From: Mermis nigrescens
Lineage: Eukaryota > Nematoda > Enoplea > Mermithida > Mermithidae
Reading direction: 5' to 3'
Assembly (NCBI GenBank): GCA_036768485.1
Contig: JAVLUZ010000725.1
Span: 62,001-126,000 of the forward strand
Length of the DNA stretch: 64,000 bases
The notes beneath the pieces were generated by a model. It was not told where the DNA came from. It worked only from the letters and a program-made list of their open reading frames with translations, and did no database searches. The position numbers and the translations under genes were made by a program. Shown here one piece after another: positions 23,130 through 35,043 of the stretch. How positions within the stretch are numbered: the stretch's first letter is position 1; every line of letters begins with the position of its first letter.

Positions 23130-23137
23130 ATTAAAAA

Positions 23138-24162
23138 TGTTCTAAAATGCGGTATTACCACGAAAAAGCGTTTCATAACTATTTTGACCTTCTTCGTCGT
23201 TTAAAAGTCAGAAAAATTTACTGGTTTGGATTTCTGGAACTTCCCACCCCCTACTACCAACCTTGACCTTGTGCATATATGCTGCCATTGCACACATGCA
23301 CACTGAAGTTATGAGGGGGTATCCCCCTGTCAGAACTGTTGAAAAGCATATCCCCTCAGGCCATTTCCGGACCGAAACTTCTTAATCGAACCATAAAAAG
23401 CGTCAAACGACGTTTACAACTTAATTTCTGATTTGAACTTAAGTGTTTAATTACAAGTACGCGTGACAATTAGGAACAAGAAATGCAAAAAGAAGGGATA
23501 ATGAACTTGCATTGTCGATAAAACAAACGACGTAATAGGAAAGGAGACAAGCGAGTCACGATAATGACGATATTATACGCCTGCCCTTGCAACACTTAGA
23601 TAAGTCAACGTCACTTAGCCTAAATTTTAATACCTATCTATAGATAGGATTCAAGTTAGGGAAGAAACTACAAAATCAGGTAAGTTACCTATTCCAAACG
23701 AACTTACGTACTTATAACAGAATAGGATTTTTTTAAATTAGAGCAAACAAGAGGTACAACTAGCTTAAAATGATTTGTATAGCGAGAAGGATTTTTGCGT
23801 AGAAACATAAAAAATCGGTCGTGATGACAAAACAAGATTTTTAGTTATTAATTGATTACATCATACGTAGACAAATAGGTACGCAAGCGACGCAATTCTA
23901 GTCTACATAGATTTATTTACATTACATATACCTATATACTTATTTTTTGATCAGTAGACTGTTCAATTCATTCATTCACTTTTCTTCTTAGATCAAATGA
24001 TAGGTAGATCAAAAAATCCATAAGCCAATGAATTTGTACCCAAAAAAACCGAAAACACAAAAAATCTAGGCCTCGTCAGATTAATTGTCACAGCCCATAT
24101 AAAACCTAACTTGCTCCTAGAAGTCCCTCGTCGCTACCTACTTCTCGGGCAGGACTCAGTCA
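23138..24162. other. Intergenic, one degraded repeat arm
   Basis: A fragment at 23495-23590 (aagcgagtcacgataatgac) resembles the arms of the inverted-repeat element at 26709-28560. No other feature seen. Confidence 0.45.
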
Positions 24163-24817
24163 CATAGGCGTAGCCAGGATTTTTGCCAAAGGAAAATCCA
24201 AAAATTTTTTTCCCATTTGAAAAATAAAAACGGGCGGAGGCCTTTAAATAACGTGTCTTTTGAGCTTTGTACATCGTCCTGTAACACTGTTTTTTTTGTA
24301 CGGGCCTCTTTGTACATGTACAAACAACTCAGGTAAAGTCTTTGTACTAGCGAAAATTTTTTGTACATTAAACATATAGATATACTATTGGATATACGCA
24401 TTTTTACATGCTATAAGATTGTTATCCGTGACCCACAGCTTCACAGAAAGTGTTACTTTGTCCTAAGTTCAGCTGATTATATTGGTTCGGCATTCCATGT
24501 ACTCTGGGAGCCTCAAAATCTTTGTCTGGTACAAAATAATAGTGTCCTGCACTGTTTAAATTTTTTTTCAAAAATTTTTTTTACGTTTTTGCCGGAAAAA
24601 TGCTTATTATACGCGCAAAGCAACAATTTTTTTACTTCCTTGCAATAAATGATAGAGACTGTCAAAAGATAGGAGAAATCGGCGCAAAGCGTCGGATTTT
24701 TAATTTTACATCGCAGAACAGCATTATGCAATTATATTGCTCAATTCTTGAAGATGTCGAAATCTTCCCTAGGGGTAATTCCCCACTTCTCCCCTTCCCC
24801 CATGGACTACGCCAGTG
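24163..24817 (+). mobile_element. hAT-like GGCGTAGCC-family element with a nested MITE
   Basis: It starts CATAGGCGTAGCCAGG and ends GGACTACGCCAGTG. A perfect 8-bp duplication CTCAGTCA flanks it (24155-24162, 24818-24825). It is interrupted by a TTTGTAC-type insertion at 24285-24544. Confidence 0.88.
24285..24544 (+). mobile_element. Nested hAT-like MITE (CACTG ends)
   Basis: It starts CACTGTTTTTTTTGTACG and ends TACAAAATAATAGTG. Flanks TCCTGTAA and TCCTGCAC match at 6 of 8. It lies inside 24163-24817. Confidence 0.75.
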
Positions 24818-25029
24818 CTCAGTCAGTCAAGCAAATAAAGTCGGCACTTATGCACTTTAAGTAGCCATCGACTTTTTCCTATCTTTCTCAACATTAGGGT
24901 ACATGCGATCAGTTTTGCACTAAAGTTGCCAGCGAATTTTTTCCATCTTTTTCAACATTAGAGCATATACGAATATGATCATATCTGATATGTTCTTACA
25001 TTGTCTTTTTGTCTTTTAGGTCTTCTAAA

Positions 25030-25342
25030 ATGGCTTCAATCGTCGATGTCCGTAGCTTTACATTAGTTGATCTTTATTTACATACAACACCCAATGAGGC
25101 AACAGCAATTTTATGGTGCCAAGACAGGGACATGTTATAGCAGCATCCTCAGTGCCAGACAAGTGGCCAATGGCCAGCTGATGATTTTTGGTGAATATAA
25201 AAATGTTTTCCGTTGCCGGTCATGCAGAATTCAACATACGTTCCGATCAGAGAGATTCTTTGAATCATCAATTTTCAAGCATGATGCATCTCACCATTTT
25301 AGAGCAAATTCACATTTTAACCCTGTTTTAAGGCATATATAA
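25030..25342 (+). pseudogene. Degraded Merlin/IS1595-like transposase N-terminal region
   Basis: The first frame reads FTLVDLYLHTTPNEATAILW, then CQDRDML before a stop. A second frame then gives GEYKNVFRCRSCRIQ and TFRSERFFESSIF, and a third LTILEQIHIL. This order (helix, CxxC-like knuckle, RxGSFFExSxL-like strand, L-rich helix) is the N-terminal layout of IS1595/Merlin transposases. At least two frameshifts and a stop make it dead, and the catalytic DDE part is absent. Confidence 0.5.
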
Positions 25343-25437
25343 TTGTATGATTTTCGTGAGTCTTGGTTAAAATAAACGGCAGACCTATGCATCCCTCTAT
25401 GGTTCAGTTATAACATCGTTACTAACTCTTAGAATCA

Positions 25438-25508
25438 GGTATCGTAGCCGAATAGTGAACACATTGCGCTGTAGAGCAAGAGGTCTAAGGATCGAAACCC
25501 GGCAACTG
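25438..25508 (+). pseudogene. tRNA-like sequence in the Merlin-like relic
   Basis: TAGCCGAATAGTGAACA resembles an A box and GGATCGAAACCC a B box, with an anticodon-arm-like TTGC..GCAA hairpin between. The acceptor stem does not pair convincingly, so it is a pseudogene or tRNA-derived fragment. Confidence 0.45.
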
Positions 25509-26201
25509 CAAGTTATTTGTTCGCATAAGAAAAGTCATATAGATTAACCCTGCCAAATGTGTCTAACAACGCGTGATAGATGGCCTACCCTGATGTTTAA
25601 GAAAGATAGAAAAATTTGATGGCCACTTAAGTGCATAGCCAACTCCCTGCTGTGAAAAAACTCAACAAAAACTCAAAACTTACAAAAAATCTCAAAAATG
25701 CCAGTCAGAAGATTAAATATTAAAAATTTTGTTTTTAAAAAATAATTTTTTAAACATCGAAGCAAGAATTTCTGCTTTCATCCACCGTTTTTTCCTAGCG
25801 ATTTGATTCACAACGTGAACCATATCCGAAAATTTTTTCCACATTCCAAATTTAGGTTCACATTTTTGAGGGTCTAAAAAACGTTTAAGAAATTGATCGC
25901 ACATGTTGAAAAACCGATGTTTTTTGCAGAAAGTCCATCCTAGATAAAATGGCGAGACCCAAAACGAGTTTCTGAACATTTTGTTATTGTAAATTCAGTG
26001 TACTGCAATGATTTTTACGATCAGTAATATGTTCTATCTCTTAAAATTGCATTTTCAGATTTTAACTAGCGCACTTTAGCCGATTTCTGGAGTCTCATCG
26101 AATAATGAAAACTCAATTATTTATCTAAATGGCGAAAAGCGCAAAAAAATTTCGAAACTTTACCTCTCTAAACACATTTTAGCAATAAAATTGCTGCAAT
26201 T

Positions 26202-26580
26202 AGTGCGGCGCGGCCTGAACATCGATAGCATATAATAAAATTAAATCAATCCAGCGTGAAGCGCCTGGAAAATTTTGAAATTTTACCTCTAAAACATTTT
26301 TGCATTACAAAAATTGTCTAAGAATCCGTGCAGAAGATGACAATTCATATTAAAGTCCTGGAACTGTCGATAAAAGTGCAGTGATCGGCGCAACGCGGCC
26401 TTAACATCAATAACAAATGTAAAATTAGATCAATCCGGCGCAGCGCCAGAAAATTTCGAAATTTCGGCTGTCTAAATGCATTTTTGCATTACAAAAATTG
26501 GCCGAATCAAGCACGACCTTAACATCAAAGACAAGTAATAAAATTAAATCGATTCGGCGCGAGCGCCGAATAAGTATATA
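26202..26580 (+). repeat. Degenerate triple tandem repeat
   Basis: Three units near 26208, 26393 and 26512 share a gcggcct.aacatc, aataaaattaaatc and ggcgc..gcgcc order. Unit spacing varies (about 185 and 120 bp), so internal deletions have occurred. Each unit again carries a GGCGC-type palindrome. Confidence 0.6.
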
Positions 26581-26708
26581 AGTATATCTATAAGTATATC
26601 TCTGTTTGGAATCACCTACCTGATTTTGTAGTCTCTTCCCCTAACTTAAATATATTCAAACTTAGATTAATTGATGTCGACTTATCCGAATTTATTAGAG
26701 GGCGGGCT

Positions 26709-28560
26709 TAAATCGTCATTCTTATGACTCGCTCATCGCTTTTTGCTGTACGCTTTTATTCTTTCGACCGTACGTTTTATTATTCTTTTACGTCCTTCAG
26801 TAATTGTCGCGTTTTCAGTAATAAATTGTTTCAGTTCAGTTCACTTCAGTTCAAATTTTGGCATTTTACCTTCTAAAGCGCATTTTTGCATTCCAAAAAT
26901 TGGCGAAGAAAAATTTTTCCGAACTCAAAATAATCGTCTCCATGATAGACCACTAGCAATTCGTGATGAGCACCAGATTTTTTTGAGAACATACTGACCT
27001 TCGTGTTTTTTTGTCAAAAATGCTATTTTCCTGGGTTTCGACATTGCTGAATCCAAAAAGGTGGTTTAATCGATCGGAAAAAGCACTGGAACAAAATATA
27101 CCAAATTTATTGCAAAATTATTTTTTAGAACATGCAGAAAATCCTACATTTATCTCAAAACATTCAGCATTCTCTCCACCAAATACAAGTCCCTATAGCA
27201 CTTTCAATCTCAACAAATAACCGAAAATTCGCAATATTTGGCATGTTTTGTTTCAAACTTTTCCTACCAAATAAAACTACCTTCTCCAGATCCCCTTTTT
27301 CAGTTTTCACTTTGTGACGACAGCAATTGCTTGCGGATTCAGATTGGTGTCAGGCTTAGCCCATGCGCTGGCATCAATGTGAATGCACATAACTAAGCCT
27401 AAGCCTAAGACATTGGTAACCCCGTTCAGTCACAGTCCCCCATTGCTTCGGAGACTAATCCGAAACATTCCCGAATGCAGAGCTTTCTTTTCGCCTATCC
27501 TTAAACACATTAACTTCAACAGCCTACAACTCGGTCAATAATGCCGACCGCCACCTAATTCTTTCAGATTTGAATTCCTTGCCCTTAACTAGATTAAATC
27601 AGCCAGGCAAAGTTAATTTCTAGAAGGTCACTACGTTCTCAATATAAGCACTCCGCGTCTCGGATTTAGGTACCCATAATTGACTAATTTTGGCAAATTT
27701 TGAAAATTTTTTCTGTACATTCTAAACTCCAAGTGCCAAAAATGTATATAGTCCAGAAAGTACAATGAATTCTCACTAATTTAGCAAGAGACTTCCGGTT
27801 TCTTTTCCGCGCTCGGAAATCAATTTTAGAGTCTACTTATAGCCATCTAGATGGTTTTCCTGTCGATGTTATGTACTTTCCAGAAATTACAAATAACGAA
27901 CTTTAGCCCTAAAATGTACTAAGATAGCTAGCCTGAGTGTTCATGATGGGATGCGACTCGCGTCGCTCGCTCCGCTAGTCGCATCCATACATGATCTTGG
28001 GTGGGGGAGTTTTCACCCCCCGCAGAATCATTTTTCACCCCCCGCAAAAAAATTTTCACCCCCACCCCAAAATTGGCGATTTTTCAAAAGTTTCCTAAAC
28101 TTACCTGAAAATTGGTAGAAAAAGTTCTTTATAAGAGTTTTTGGCCATCTATTAGCTCAAAATCGCCAAATTTCCGGCGCTTCGCGCCATATATTCATGT
28201 TTTAAGCGATATATTAATCAATTTATTTGACTTTTTTCGAAGTTTTTTACATGATTTTATGCTCTAGAAGGATAGAGTATCGTCAGAAACGCCAAAAAAC
28301 ATTGTTTTTTAACGCGTGCCGGCCATTTTTGGGCCCAACAAAGACACTTCAGGTTTTCTACTTCCCCCAGAATTCCCATGCTGTGCATGTATGGTCGCAT
28401 CCCATTACTCAGGCTTGTTTGAATGAATGAATGATATAATTTATTACTGAAACGCGACAATTACGAAGGATGTAAAAGAGTAATAAAACGTACGGTCAAA
28501 AGAATAAAAGCGTACAGCAAAAGGCGACGAGCGAGTCATGAGAATGACTATTTTAAACGC
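26709..28560. mobile_element. Element with 120-bp inverted arms
   Basis: The arm at 26709-26827 (cattcttatgactcgctc, tttttgctgtacgctttta, gaccgtacgttttatta) is inverted at 28440-28560. The 1.6-kb interior has no intact coding frame and contains a later hAT-like insertion at 27986-28393. The superfamily is unknown. Confidence 0.6.
27986..28393 (+). mobile_element. hAT-like CATACATG-family element, complete
   Basis: The 408-bp element starts CATACATGATCTTGGG and ends GTGCATGTATG (perfect 8-bp terminal inverted repeat CATACATG). A perfect 8-bp duplication GTCGCATC flanks it (27978-27985, 28394-28401). It contains GGCGCTTCGCGCC. It is inserted at the edge of a natural hairpin (27955-27985). Confidence 0.9.
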
Positions 28561-28693
28561 TAGCACCAACATTTTGATCAGTCATGAATGAACATGACTA
28601 AGCATGAGCCAAATAATCAGTTAATTCCACAATATATAGTCCTCAACTGAATAGACATAAAATTTAAGCGTTCATCAAATCACACTTCGTCCT

Positions 28694-29091
28694 CACTGGC
28701 GTAGCCAGTGGGGGAAGGGGGAATTCCCCCTGAGGACAATTTTTACATTTTCAAAAAGCGAGCAATATGGTTGCCTGATGCTGTTTCGCGATGAAAAATC
28801 GAAAAATTCGGTGCTTCGCGCCGGTTTATTCTATTATTTGGCAGTTTCTACCGTTTTATTGGTGGAAAATCAAAAAATTAGCGCTTCGCGCGCATAAGAA
28901 GCATTTTTTCCGTCAAAAGGCTGAAAAAATTTTTGAGAAAATTTAATTTTTTAATGGCTTAAATCGTGCAGGATGATGTGAAAAGCCCAAAAAACACGTT
29001 ATAAAACGGCCCCGCGCATTTTTACGCGTTTTTTTAGACGAAAAAATTTTTTGGAATTCCCCCCGTGGCCAAAATCCTGGCTACGCCTATG
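28694..29091 (+). mobile_element. hAT-like GGCGTAGCC-family element, complete
   Basis: The 398-bp element starts CACTGGCGTAGCCAGTGGGG and ends CCTGGCTACGCCTATG. Flanks TTCGTCCT and CTCGTCCT match at 7 of 8 (28686-28693, 29092-29099). It has two GGCGC-like palindromes. Confidence 0.88.
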
Positions 29092-29568
29092 CTCGTCCTA
29101 CTCACTTATGCGTTTGATAACGCATTTCAAAAATGTCACCAATGAAATTAGCGCATGCGAAAACCTAGATAAAGTGTGAAGCGTGAAAGCATTCCAGTCC
29201 CTGGGCACAGCTTTGTATACTTTTTTCAATTCATGTACAAACGGTGGGCGTTAACCTGCCACAGTAATACCAAAAACTGTAGGCTGGCATGGCTAGCAGC
29301 ACTAAAGTCAGAGTGTCAGTGATCCCACTCTAACTCGCTACAGTAATATTTAACTTTAATAGTATATATAAGCGCATAGGCTTGCATTTTTTTCAAAGTA
29401 TGAATGCTTCATTAACATAAAATTCACTCCTCATTACTTTCTTTTTCGTTACCTAAATATAATGCATATAGGTATCTCTTAAATTTGCAAAATAGCCATC
29501 CACATGAAAATTCCCTACGCATGAATTTTACTTATACGCTATTTCACAACTTATGTGAAACAGATTGT

Positions 29569-29740
29569 TGTCTCTTTCACATAAGTTTGAGCATAAAGTT
29601 CAAAAAAAATTTCGAAATCAAGACGACGTATTACGATTATTACATATGTGTCTAATCAACGCTAGAATCGCAATCTGTCAGCTTATTGTCTGACATTGTT
29701 TTTAAAATTTATGCCCAAACTTATGTGAAACAGACTATAG
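29569..29740 (+). mobile_element. Short TAGTCTGTTTCA MITE
   Basis: About 172 bp with inverted ends TCTCTTTCACATAAGTTTGAGCATAAA and its counterpart up to ACTTATGTGAAACAGACTAT, each shown only in part. It serves as the intact reference for the split copy at 43855-43925 plus 48076-48157. Confidence 0.75.
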
Positions 29741-29745
29741 TTTAG

Positions 29746-30472
29746 TGATTGTTGCATACATGCACGTTTCAAACTGCCAGCTTAGTTTGGTAGTATAACT
29801 ACTATCTTTTCCTTGTCTTGGTTGAAAATCTACTTGCTATTTTGACCTGCATCTGGCCTGTATATTACCATCGTTTTCAGTGTAACTTGAATGATTTTTC
29901 ACTTTAAAATGCCAAGATCAAAAAATCTATTGAAAGCCATACTCTGAGACGAATATCATTAGAAAGAGCATCCAATTTTCTACCTTTCAGAAAAAAATGC
30001 CAACTATCCTGAAGCAGTAAAAAATAATAAATCGACAAGCATTCATTTAAAAGCTCTTTTTTGCTTTTTGTTCAAAATGTGCTTAAAATTATTGAATTAT
30101 GTAAAGTGAGTACTTGCATTTATAGCACAAGAAAGCCCAGCTAAAGACACAACTATTTTACTACTGTTGAGCTTTCTACCTACAATACAGGGTAAATGAA
30201 AGCCTGAGCGAATTTTCGCTATTTTCCGATCTGACAAGCTACAGTAATAAGAAAATTGGATTTTTTCGGCAAAAAAGTTGCGCCCTAAAATTTTCTATCT
30301 AAAACAAATTCTTTTGTCTAAATTGGAGCAGTGGTTCCAGAGATTTGCTCAACAAACCTAAAAGATTTGAAACACTTTTTTGAGTGATCATCAACCACTT
30401 TGTTTTGAAGGCTGACAATAAACTTATTACTGTAGCATCGGACTTTAAAGTACACAAATACTGCTGAAAGGA
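29746..30472. other. Intergenic, nothing recognised
   Basis: AT-rich sequence without repeats or coding signal that I can identify. Confidence 0.4.
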
Positions 30473-30780
30473 TTGTGTCCCAACATGGTCACTAGTCCCA
30501 ACACGGCCACCGTCCCAACACAGCTACCGTCCCAACACGGCCACCAAAATTCCCAACATGGCCACCGTCCCAACACGGCCACCGTCTTTACACGGCTACA
30601 AAAATTAAAAACACGGCCACCGTCCCAACATAGCCACCGATCCCAACACGGCCACCAAAATTCCCAACACGGCCACCGTCCCAACACGGCCGCCATCCCA
30701 ACACGGCCACCGTTCCAACACGGCCACCGTCCCAACATGACCATCGTCCCAACAAAGCCTCTGTATCAACAAGGCCACTA
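30473..30780 (+). repeat. 17-bp minisatellite (CCCAACACGGCCACCGT)
   Basis: About 17 degenerate units of CCCAACACGGCCACCGT, some shortened or with an aaaatt spacer. Because 17 is not a multiple of 3, both strands read open across the array, giving spurious proteins rich in Q, H, P or W, G. A variant unit occurs at 49314 and 61143-63118. Confidence 0.9.
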
Positions 30781-30985
30781 TCACTGTATTTTAATCAGTT
30801 AAGTAGGTATTAATAGTTAATTACAGGAAGGTAATTAGGCATGGATACACATCATGTGGCAGCAATTAAATTGATGACTAAAGTTAGTTTTTTGCATGCA
30901 TAAAGAATTTTGCATGCAACGAAGCATTGTTCTGCACTGGTCGGGTTGCGCGTGTTGGGCGCATCAGAAACATTGAATAATCTAC

Positions 30986-31528
30986 TATAGTCTGTTTCAT
31001 TTATCCGAGAGCTTTTTCAGCAAATGTTTTCGGAGGTTACAGTAGCCCCTTCTTTCATTTACTGTAGGTCGCTAGATCTCACTACAGCTATGCAGTAAAG
31101 ACGGGTTTTTCAACAGCATTTTTGCGGCATAATTTATTCTCGTCTTCCAGCAGATAGATTAACTTACTGATAAAAATCGCGCGTTCATCATATCCTGAGT
31201 CGACACTTTAAACACAATCGACTAAGATGTTAAGAAACGCCGCGAACCCTCGCATAGCTCAGTGGTAAAACCTCTTGCTTGTAGTCGAAGCGACCCGGGT
31301 TCGATTCCAGCCGATAGCTTTTTGTTTGGCGCACTCACTGTAGTATGTCCCAGCACTGATTAAATGCCTAAATCAAATTTATTTGGGCGTATTAGAGCAT
31401 TAAAAATGGAAGAATTCTAGCCACTCGCCCTCACTGAGCTGATCTGCCGAAGTACAGTAATTCGTCTTGTTTAGCTTACTGTAGCCCTTAAAAGAATTGA
31501 CTAAAAAGCTCTCGAATAAATGAAACAG
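30986..31528 (+). mobile_element. TATAGTCTGTTTCA MITE with tRNA-like core
   Basis: The left end CTATAGTCTGTTTCATTTAT plus GAGAGCTTTTTCAG pairs with the right end AAAGCTCTCGAATAAATGAA followed by ACAGA. The usual CTATA end is replaced by the T-rich start of the Helitron-like sequence at 31531. Confidence 0.8.
31248..31318 (+). pseudogene. tRNA-like sequence inside a MITE (left copy)
   Basis: TAGCTCAGTGGTA (A box) and GGGTTCGATTCC (B box) are both good matches at normal spacing. The acceptor stem (CCTCGCA against CGATAGC) does not pair and the T stem is 3 of 5, so it is not a working tRNA. It is homologous to 11424-11493. Confidence 0.6.
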
Positions 31529-31923
31529 AGTTTTTTTTATATATATTTTTGAAAGTTTGTTTGTTTGTATGTTTGTGCCGGGTTGGCTCCGGCCCAATGA
31601 AATTTGGTGGGCTGATATTTTGGGCCGAGGTCGGTACAATGGGGAAGGAGCCGTAGCGATCTTGAAATTTCGACAAACGCACCCATTGGCCCTGGGCAGG
31701 AGGGAGCAGGGTTTGGCCCCTGTGCTATAAGCCTACGATTTCGGGAGATGGCCGATTTTTTGCTATTTTTTCAAAATGAGTTTATACTGTTTGTATAGGG
31801 ATACCCCGGCCAAGAGGAGCATGCCTGGCGACACTATGTACATTGTTATATGTTATAGCATTGGTCGGCACTGTGAAACATCAAAAATACGGGTTTAACC
31901 AAATGATGCTATAACATAGGCAA

Positions 31924-32262
31924 CTTTACAAGATAGGCATGGTATGAGATACTATGCTGCAACAAGATAAGCAATGCTTTAAGATAGGACGTAATATAAG
32001 ATACTCTGTGCTACAGGATAGGCAATACTATCAAGATAGGACGTGATATAAGACATCCCGTGCTACAAGATAGGCAATGCTATAAGATAGAACGTTATAA
32101 AAGATACCCCGTGCTACAAGATAGGCAATGCTATAAGATAGGAAGTGATATAAGATACCCCGAGCTGCAAGATAGGCAATGTTATAAAGATAGTATGGGA
32201 TATAAGATACCCTGTGCTACGAGATAGGCAATGCTATAAGATAGGTTTGGTATAGATACCCT
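31924..32262 (+). repeat. 51-bp tandem repeat array (left copy)
   Basis: About 6-7 units with gataggcaatgctataag and gatataagatacccc, period 51 bp with scattered indels. Confidence 0.85.
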
Positions 32263-32365
32263 GTCTGTGCCATAACATGCAGTGATATAAGATAGGAGAT
32301 ACCATCAGCTATAACATATCACGTGATATATGACACCCTTTGCTACAACAAACAAAAAATTTTTA

Positions 32366-32740
32366 AAACATCAAAAATATGGTTTGACCGAAAAAATTTT
32401 TCAAAACATCCTAAAACATCAAAAATAGTGGTTTGACGAAAAAATTTTCCAAAAGCATCCTAAAACATCAAAAATATGGTTTGACGAAAAAAATTTTCCA
32501 AAACATCCCAAAACATCAACAATATGGGTTTTATTAAAAAAATTTCCAGAACACCCCAGAACATCAAAAATATGATTATGGCTAAACAATTTTCAAAAAC
32601 CATTCTGTAACGTCAAAAATATGGATTTGATCAAAAAATGGTTGACAAAAGACATTTTTAAAAAAATCCAAAAAATAAAATATGGTTTGTACCAACAATT
32701 TTTTTTAGAAATATCCCAAAAACATCAAAAGTCTTGAAAA
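32366..32740 (+). repeat. 48-bp tandem repeat array (left copy)
   Basis: Units built on catcaaaaatatggtttgac and an A-rich tail, period 48-49 bp, becoming degenerate to the right. Confidence 0.85.
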
Positions 32741-33696
32741 ATAAAAAATACAAGAGACATATTAATTCCATATAGCTATCAGGCCTAAGTTCAGCCCGGG
32801 CAACGCCGGGCAGCTCAATTAGTTGCTAATAGTTTCGAAAAGCGGTAGGTAGTCGGCAGTGGGCACATCATTACAAAACAACATACAGCTTAATTCTTAT
32901 TCGGAGTCTTTTTAGGTTGTTTTCAACGCCTTTTCTCATTCTGAGTCGTTCTAGGTTGTTTTCGACGCGTTTGCTTATGCGGAGTCTTTTTAGATTGTTT
33001 TCGACGCGTTTCCTTATTCTGAGTCTTTTAATAATGTTTTCGCATTTTTTTGCACATTACACGAAGTATACGATCATGCAGTTCAGATATGATAGATTAC
33101 TTTTGCACGTGATGGCTTTGTATATGTAATTCCAGCGGAGAAGCTTGCTACACAATAGAACAGCCTGTCTAATTTGCCGCCTCGCTAAGGTACAAATTAG
33201 TGTTATTTTGATATACCAAAAATAAATTTTGGTGTGATTTTGGTAGGCACTTGCTGGACTATCAATATCATATTTTAATTCTGTGAATTTTGGTAAATCA
33301 TATTCTTATCATATTAAAACTCTGGAAACGTGGAAATATTTTTGATATAATTTTGGTATAATTTTAGTATAAAGTGGTAGCACTTATCCCTTTTTCGCTC
33401 TTTATCTTACTTATTTTGTACGTATGATGCAGTAGGTATTTTCCACATGTTGTATTATCATATGGAGACAAATACGTAAGTAGGTATGTACATATGTATA
33501 CCGAGCCGAGACCCCTCATACATATAGTCCATTGAGGTTTGTATACGGGTCTGGGTAAAATCCGGAAACGGAAACGGAAACGGAAACGGAAACAATGGGT
33601 AAAAGCCGGAAACGGAAACGGAAACAACGGGTAAAAGCCGGAAACGGAAACGGAAACAACGGGTAAAAGCCGAACCGAAACGGAAACGAACCAAAG

Positions 33697-35043
33697 TGGT
33701 GGAACCGGGGTTTTCCGTAGGGCTCCATCAGGTCAACACCCCCAACCCCGTTTCCGGTCCGCTGAAAATTTCCTCTAACCGGGGTGGACTCCCACACTCA
33801 TATGTGAATTCGACCCCTTGTCGACGGCTTCACCGACCCGGGGAGCGGGTCCAGCGCGGCGAAACTGGGCCCCCAAGTAGGCCCATCAGGATCAACGCCC
33901 CCGAACCCGTTTCCCGCCAAAATTTCCACAACTGAAGCGGGTTTAGGGCTGGAAGGGTACCCCATTATTCATATGGCGAAGGTGACCCCGGTTCCGTCGG
34001 GTACCTCGCCCCGGGAGGAAGCGGCGGAACCGGGTTCCCCAGGTAGGCCCATCAGGTCAACGCCCTCAACCCCGTTTCCCGCCGAAATTTTTCAACTGAA
34101 GGGGTTTAGGGCTAGGAAACAGGTACCCCATTATTCATATGTGAATCTGACCCCGGTTCCGTCGGGGGTTTCTTCGCCCTGGGAGGGGTCCAAAGTGGCG
34201 GGACCGGGTTCCCGCAGGGCCTATCAGGGCCAACACCCTGCCCGCTTTCCGCCAGGTTTCTCCAGCTTTAGCGGGCCCGAAACGGGGTACCCCATTTTTC
34301 GTATGCGAAAGGACCCCGGTCCCGCCGGTCTCCGCCTTGGAGCGGTCCAAAGTGGTGGAACTGGGGTTTCCCAGTAGCCCAAGGTCAACACCCCGACCCG
34401 CCGCAAATTTCCTCCAACTGAAGAAGGGTTTAGGGGCCCGGAAGCGGACACACCTATGGCGTGAACGGACCCCGGTCCCGTCGGCGGCTTCACCGATCTG
34501 GGAGCGGTCCAAAGTGGCAGAACCGGGGTTCCCATAGGGCCCATCAGGGTCAACGCCCCGAGCCCGTTTCCGCCAAAATTTCCACAACTGAAGGGGGGGT
34601 TTAGGGGCTCGGAAGGTACTCCCATTATTCATATGCGAGGACCCCGGTTCCGTCGGGGCTCCTCCGCCCTTTGAGCGGCACCAAGTGGTGGAACCGGGGC
34701 TTCCGAAGTAGGGCCCATCAAGGTCAACACCCCGACCCCGTTTCCGCCCTAACTCCGGAAGGGTCGAGGGCTCGGAAGCGGTACCCCATTATTCATATGT
34801 GAATCTGACCCCGGCCCTGTCGGCGGTTTCACCGACCTGGGAGCGGTCCAAAGTCGGGAACCGGGGTTCCCAGGTAGGGCCCATCAGGGTCAACGCCCTC
34901 AACCCCGTTTCCGCCGAAATTTCTTCAACTGAAGGGGGTTTAGGGGCTAGGAAACAGGGTACCCCATTATTCGGCATGTGAATCTGACCCCGGTTCCGTC
35001 GGGGGTTTCTTCGCCCTGGGAGGGGTCCAAAGTGGCGGAAACG
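33697..35043 (+). repeat. 181-bp GC-rich satellite, left arm (left copy)
   Basis: About 7 units with the order gaccccggttccgtcgg, gagcggtccaaag, gggcccatcagg, gtttccgccaaaatt, ggggtaccccattattcat. There are many one-base indels compared with the right copy, which suggests consensus errors near a contig end. Confidence 0.9.

Larger units (their letters stand above)
24840..25642 (+). mobile_element. Merlin/IS1595-like DNA transposon relic with terminal inverted repeats
   Basis: The left end (GCACTTATGCACTTTAAGTA, cctatctttctcaacat) is inverted at 25575-25642 with about 60 bp of imperfect match. Between them lie a frameshifted transposase-like region and a tRNA-like block. The superfamily call rests on the zinc-ribbon-like transposase remnant, not on a defined target duplication. 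Confidence 0.6.
31531..32822 (+). mobile_element. Helitron-like non-autonomous element (left copy)
   Basis: The 3' end has the hairpin GCCCGG-loop-CCGGGC, then 8 bases later TTAG|T in place of CTAG|T. The 5' side has the (GTTT)n-rich gccgggttggctccgg motif. It contains two tandem arrays (31924-32262, 32366-32740). No Rep/helicase coding. The 5' TC end was not found. Confidence 0.6.

Noticed and set aside
27330..27700. A possible LTR or retrotransposon 3' end (ctaagcctaagcctaag and nearby GC-balanced sequence)
   Set aside because: I found no paired LTR, primer-binding site or coding remnant.
30445..30802. Open frames on both strands with H/Q/P-rich or W/G-rich repeats (also at 61104-62634)
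   Set aside because: They are translations of the 17-bp minisatellite.
31248..31318. A functional tRNA gene
   Set aside because: A and B boxes are good but the acceptor stem does not pair and the T stem is incomplete; it lies inside a MITE.
31924..32740. A CRISPR-like array
   Set aside because: The repeats are directly tandem without unique spacers, and the DNA is eukaryotic.
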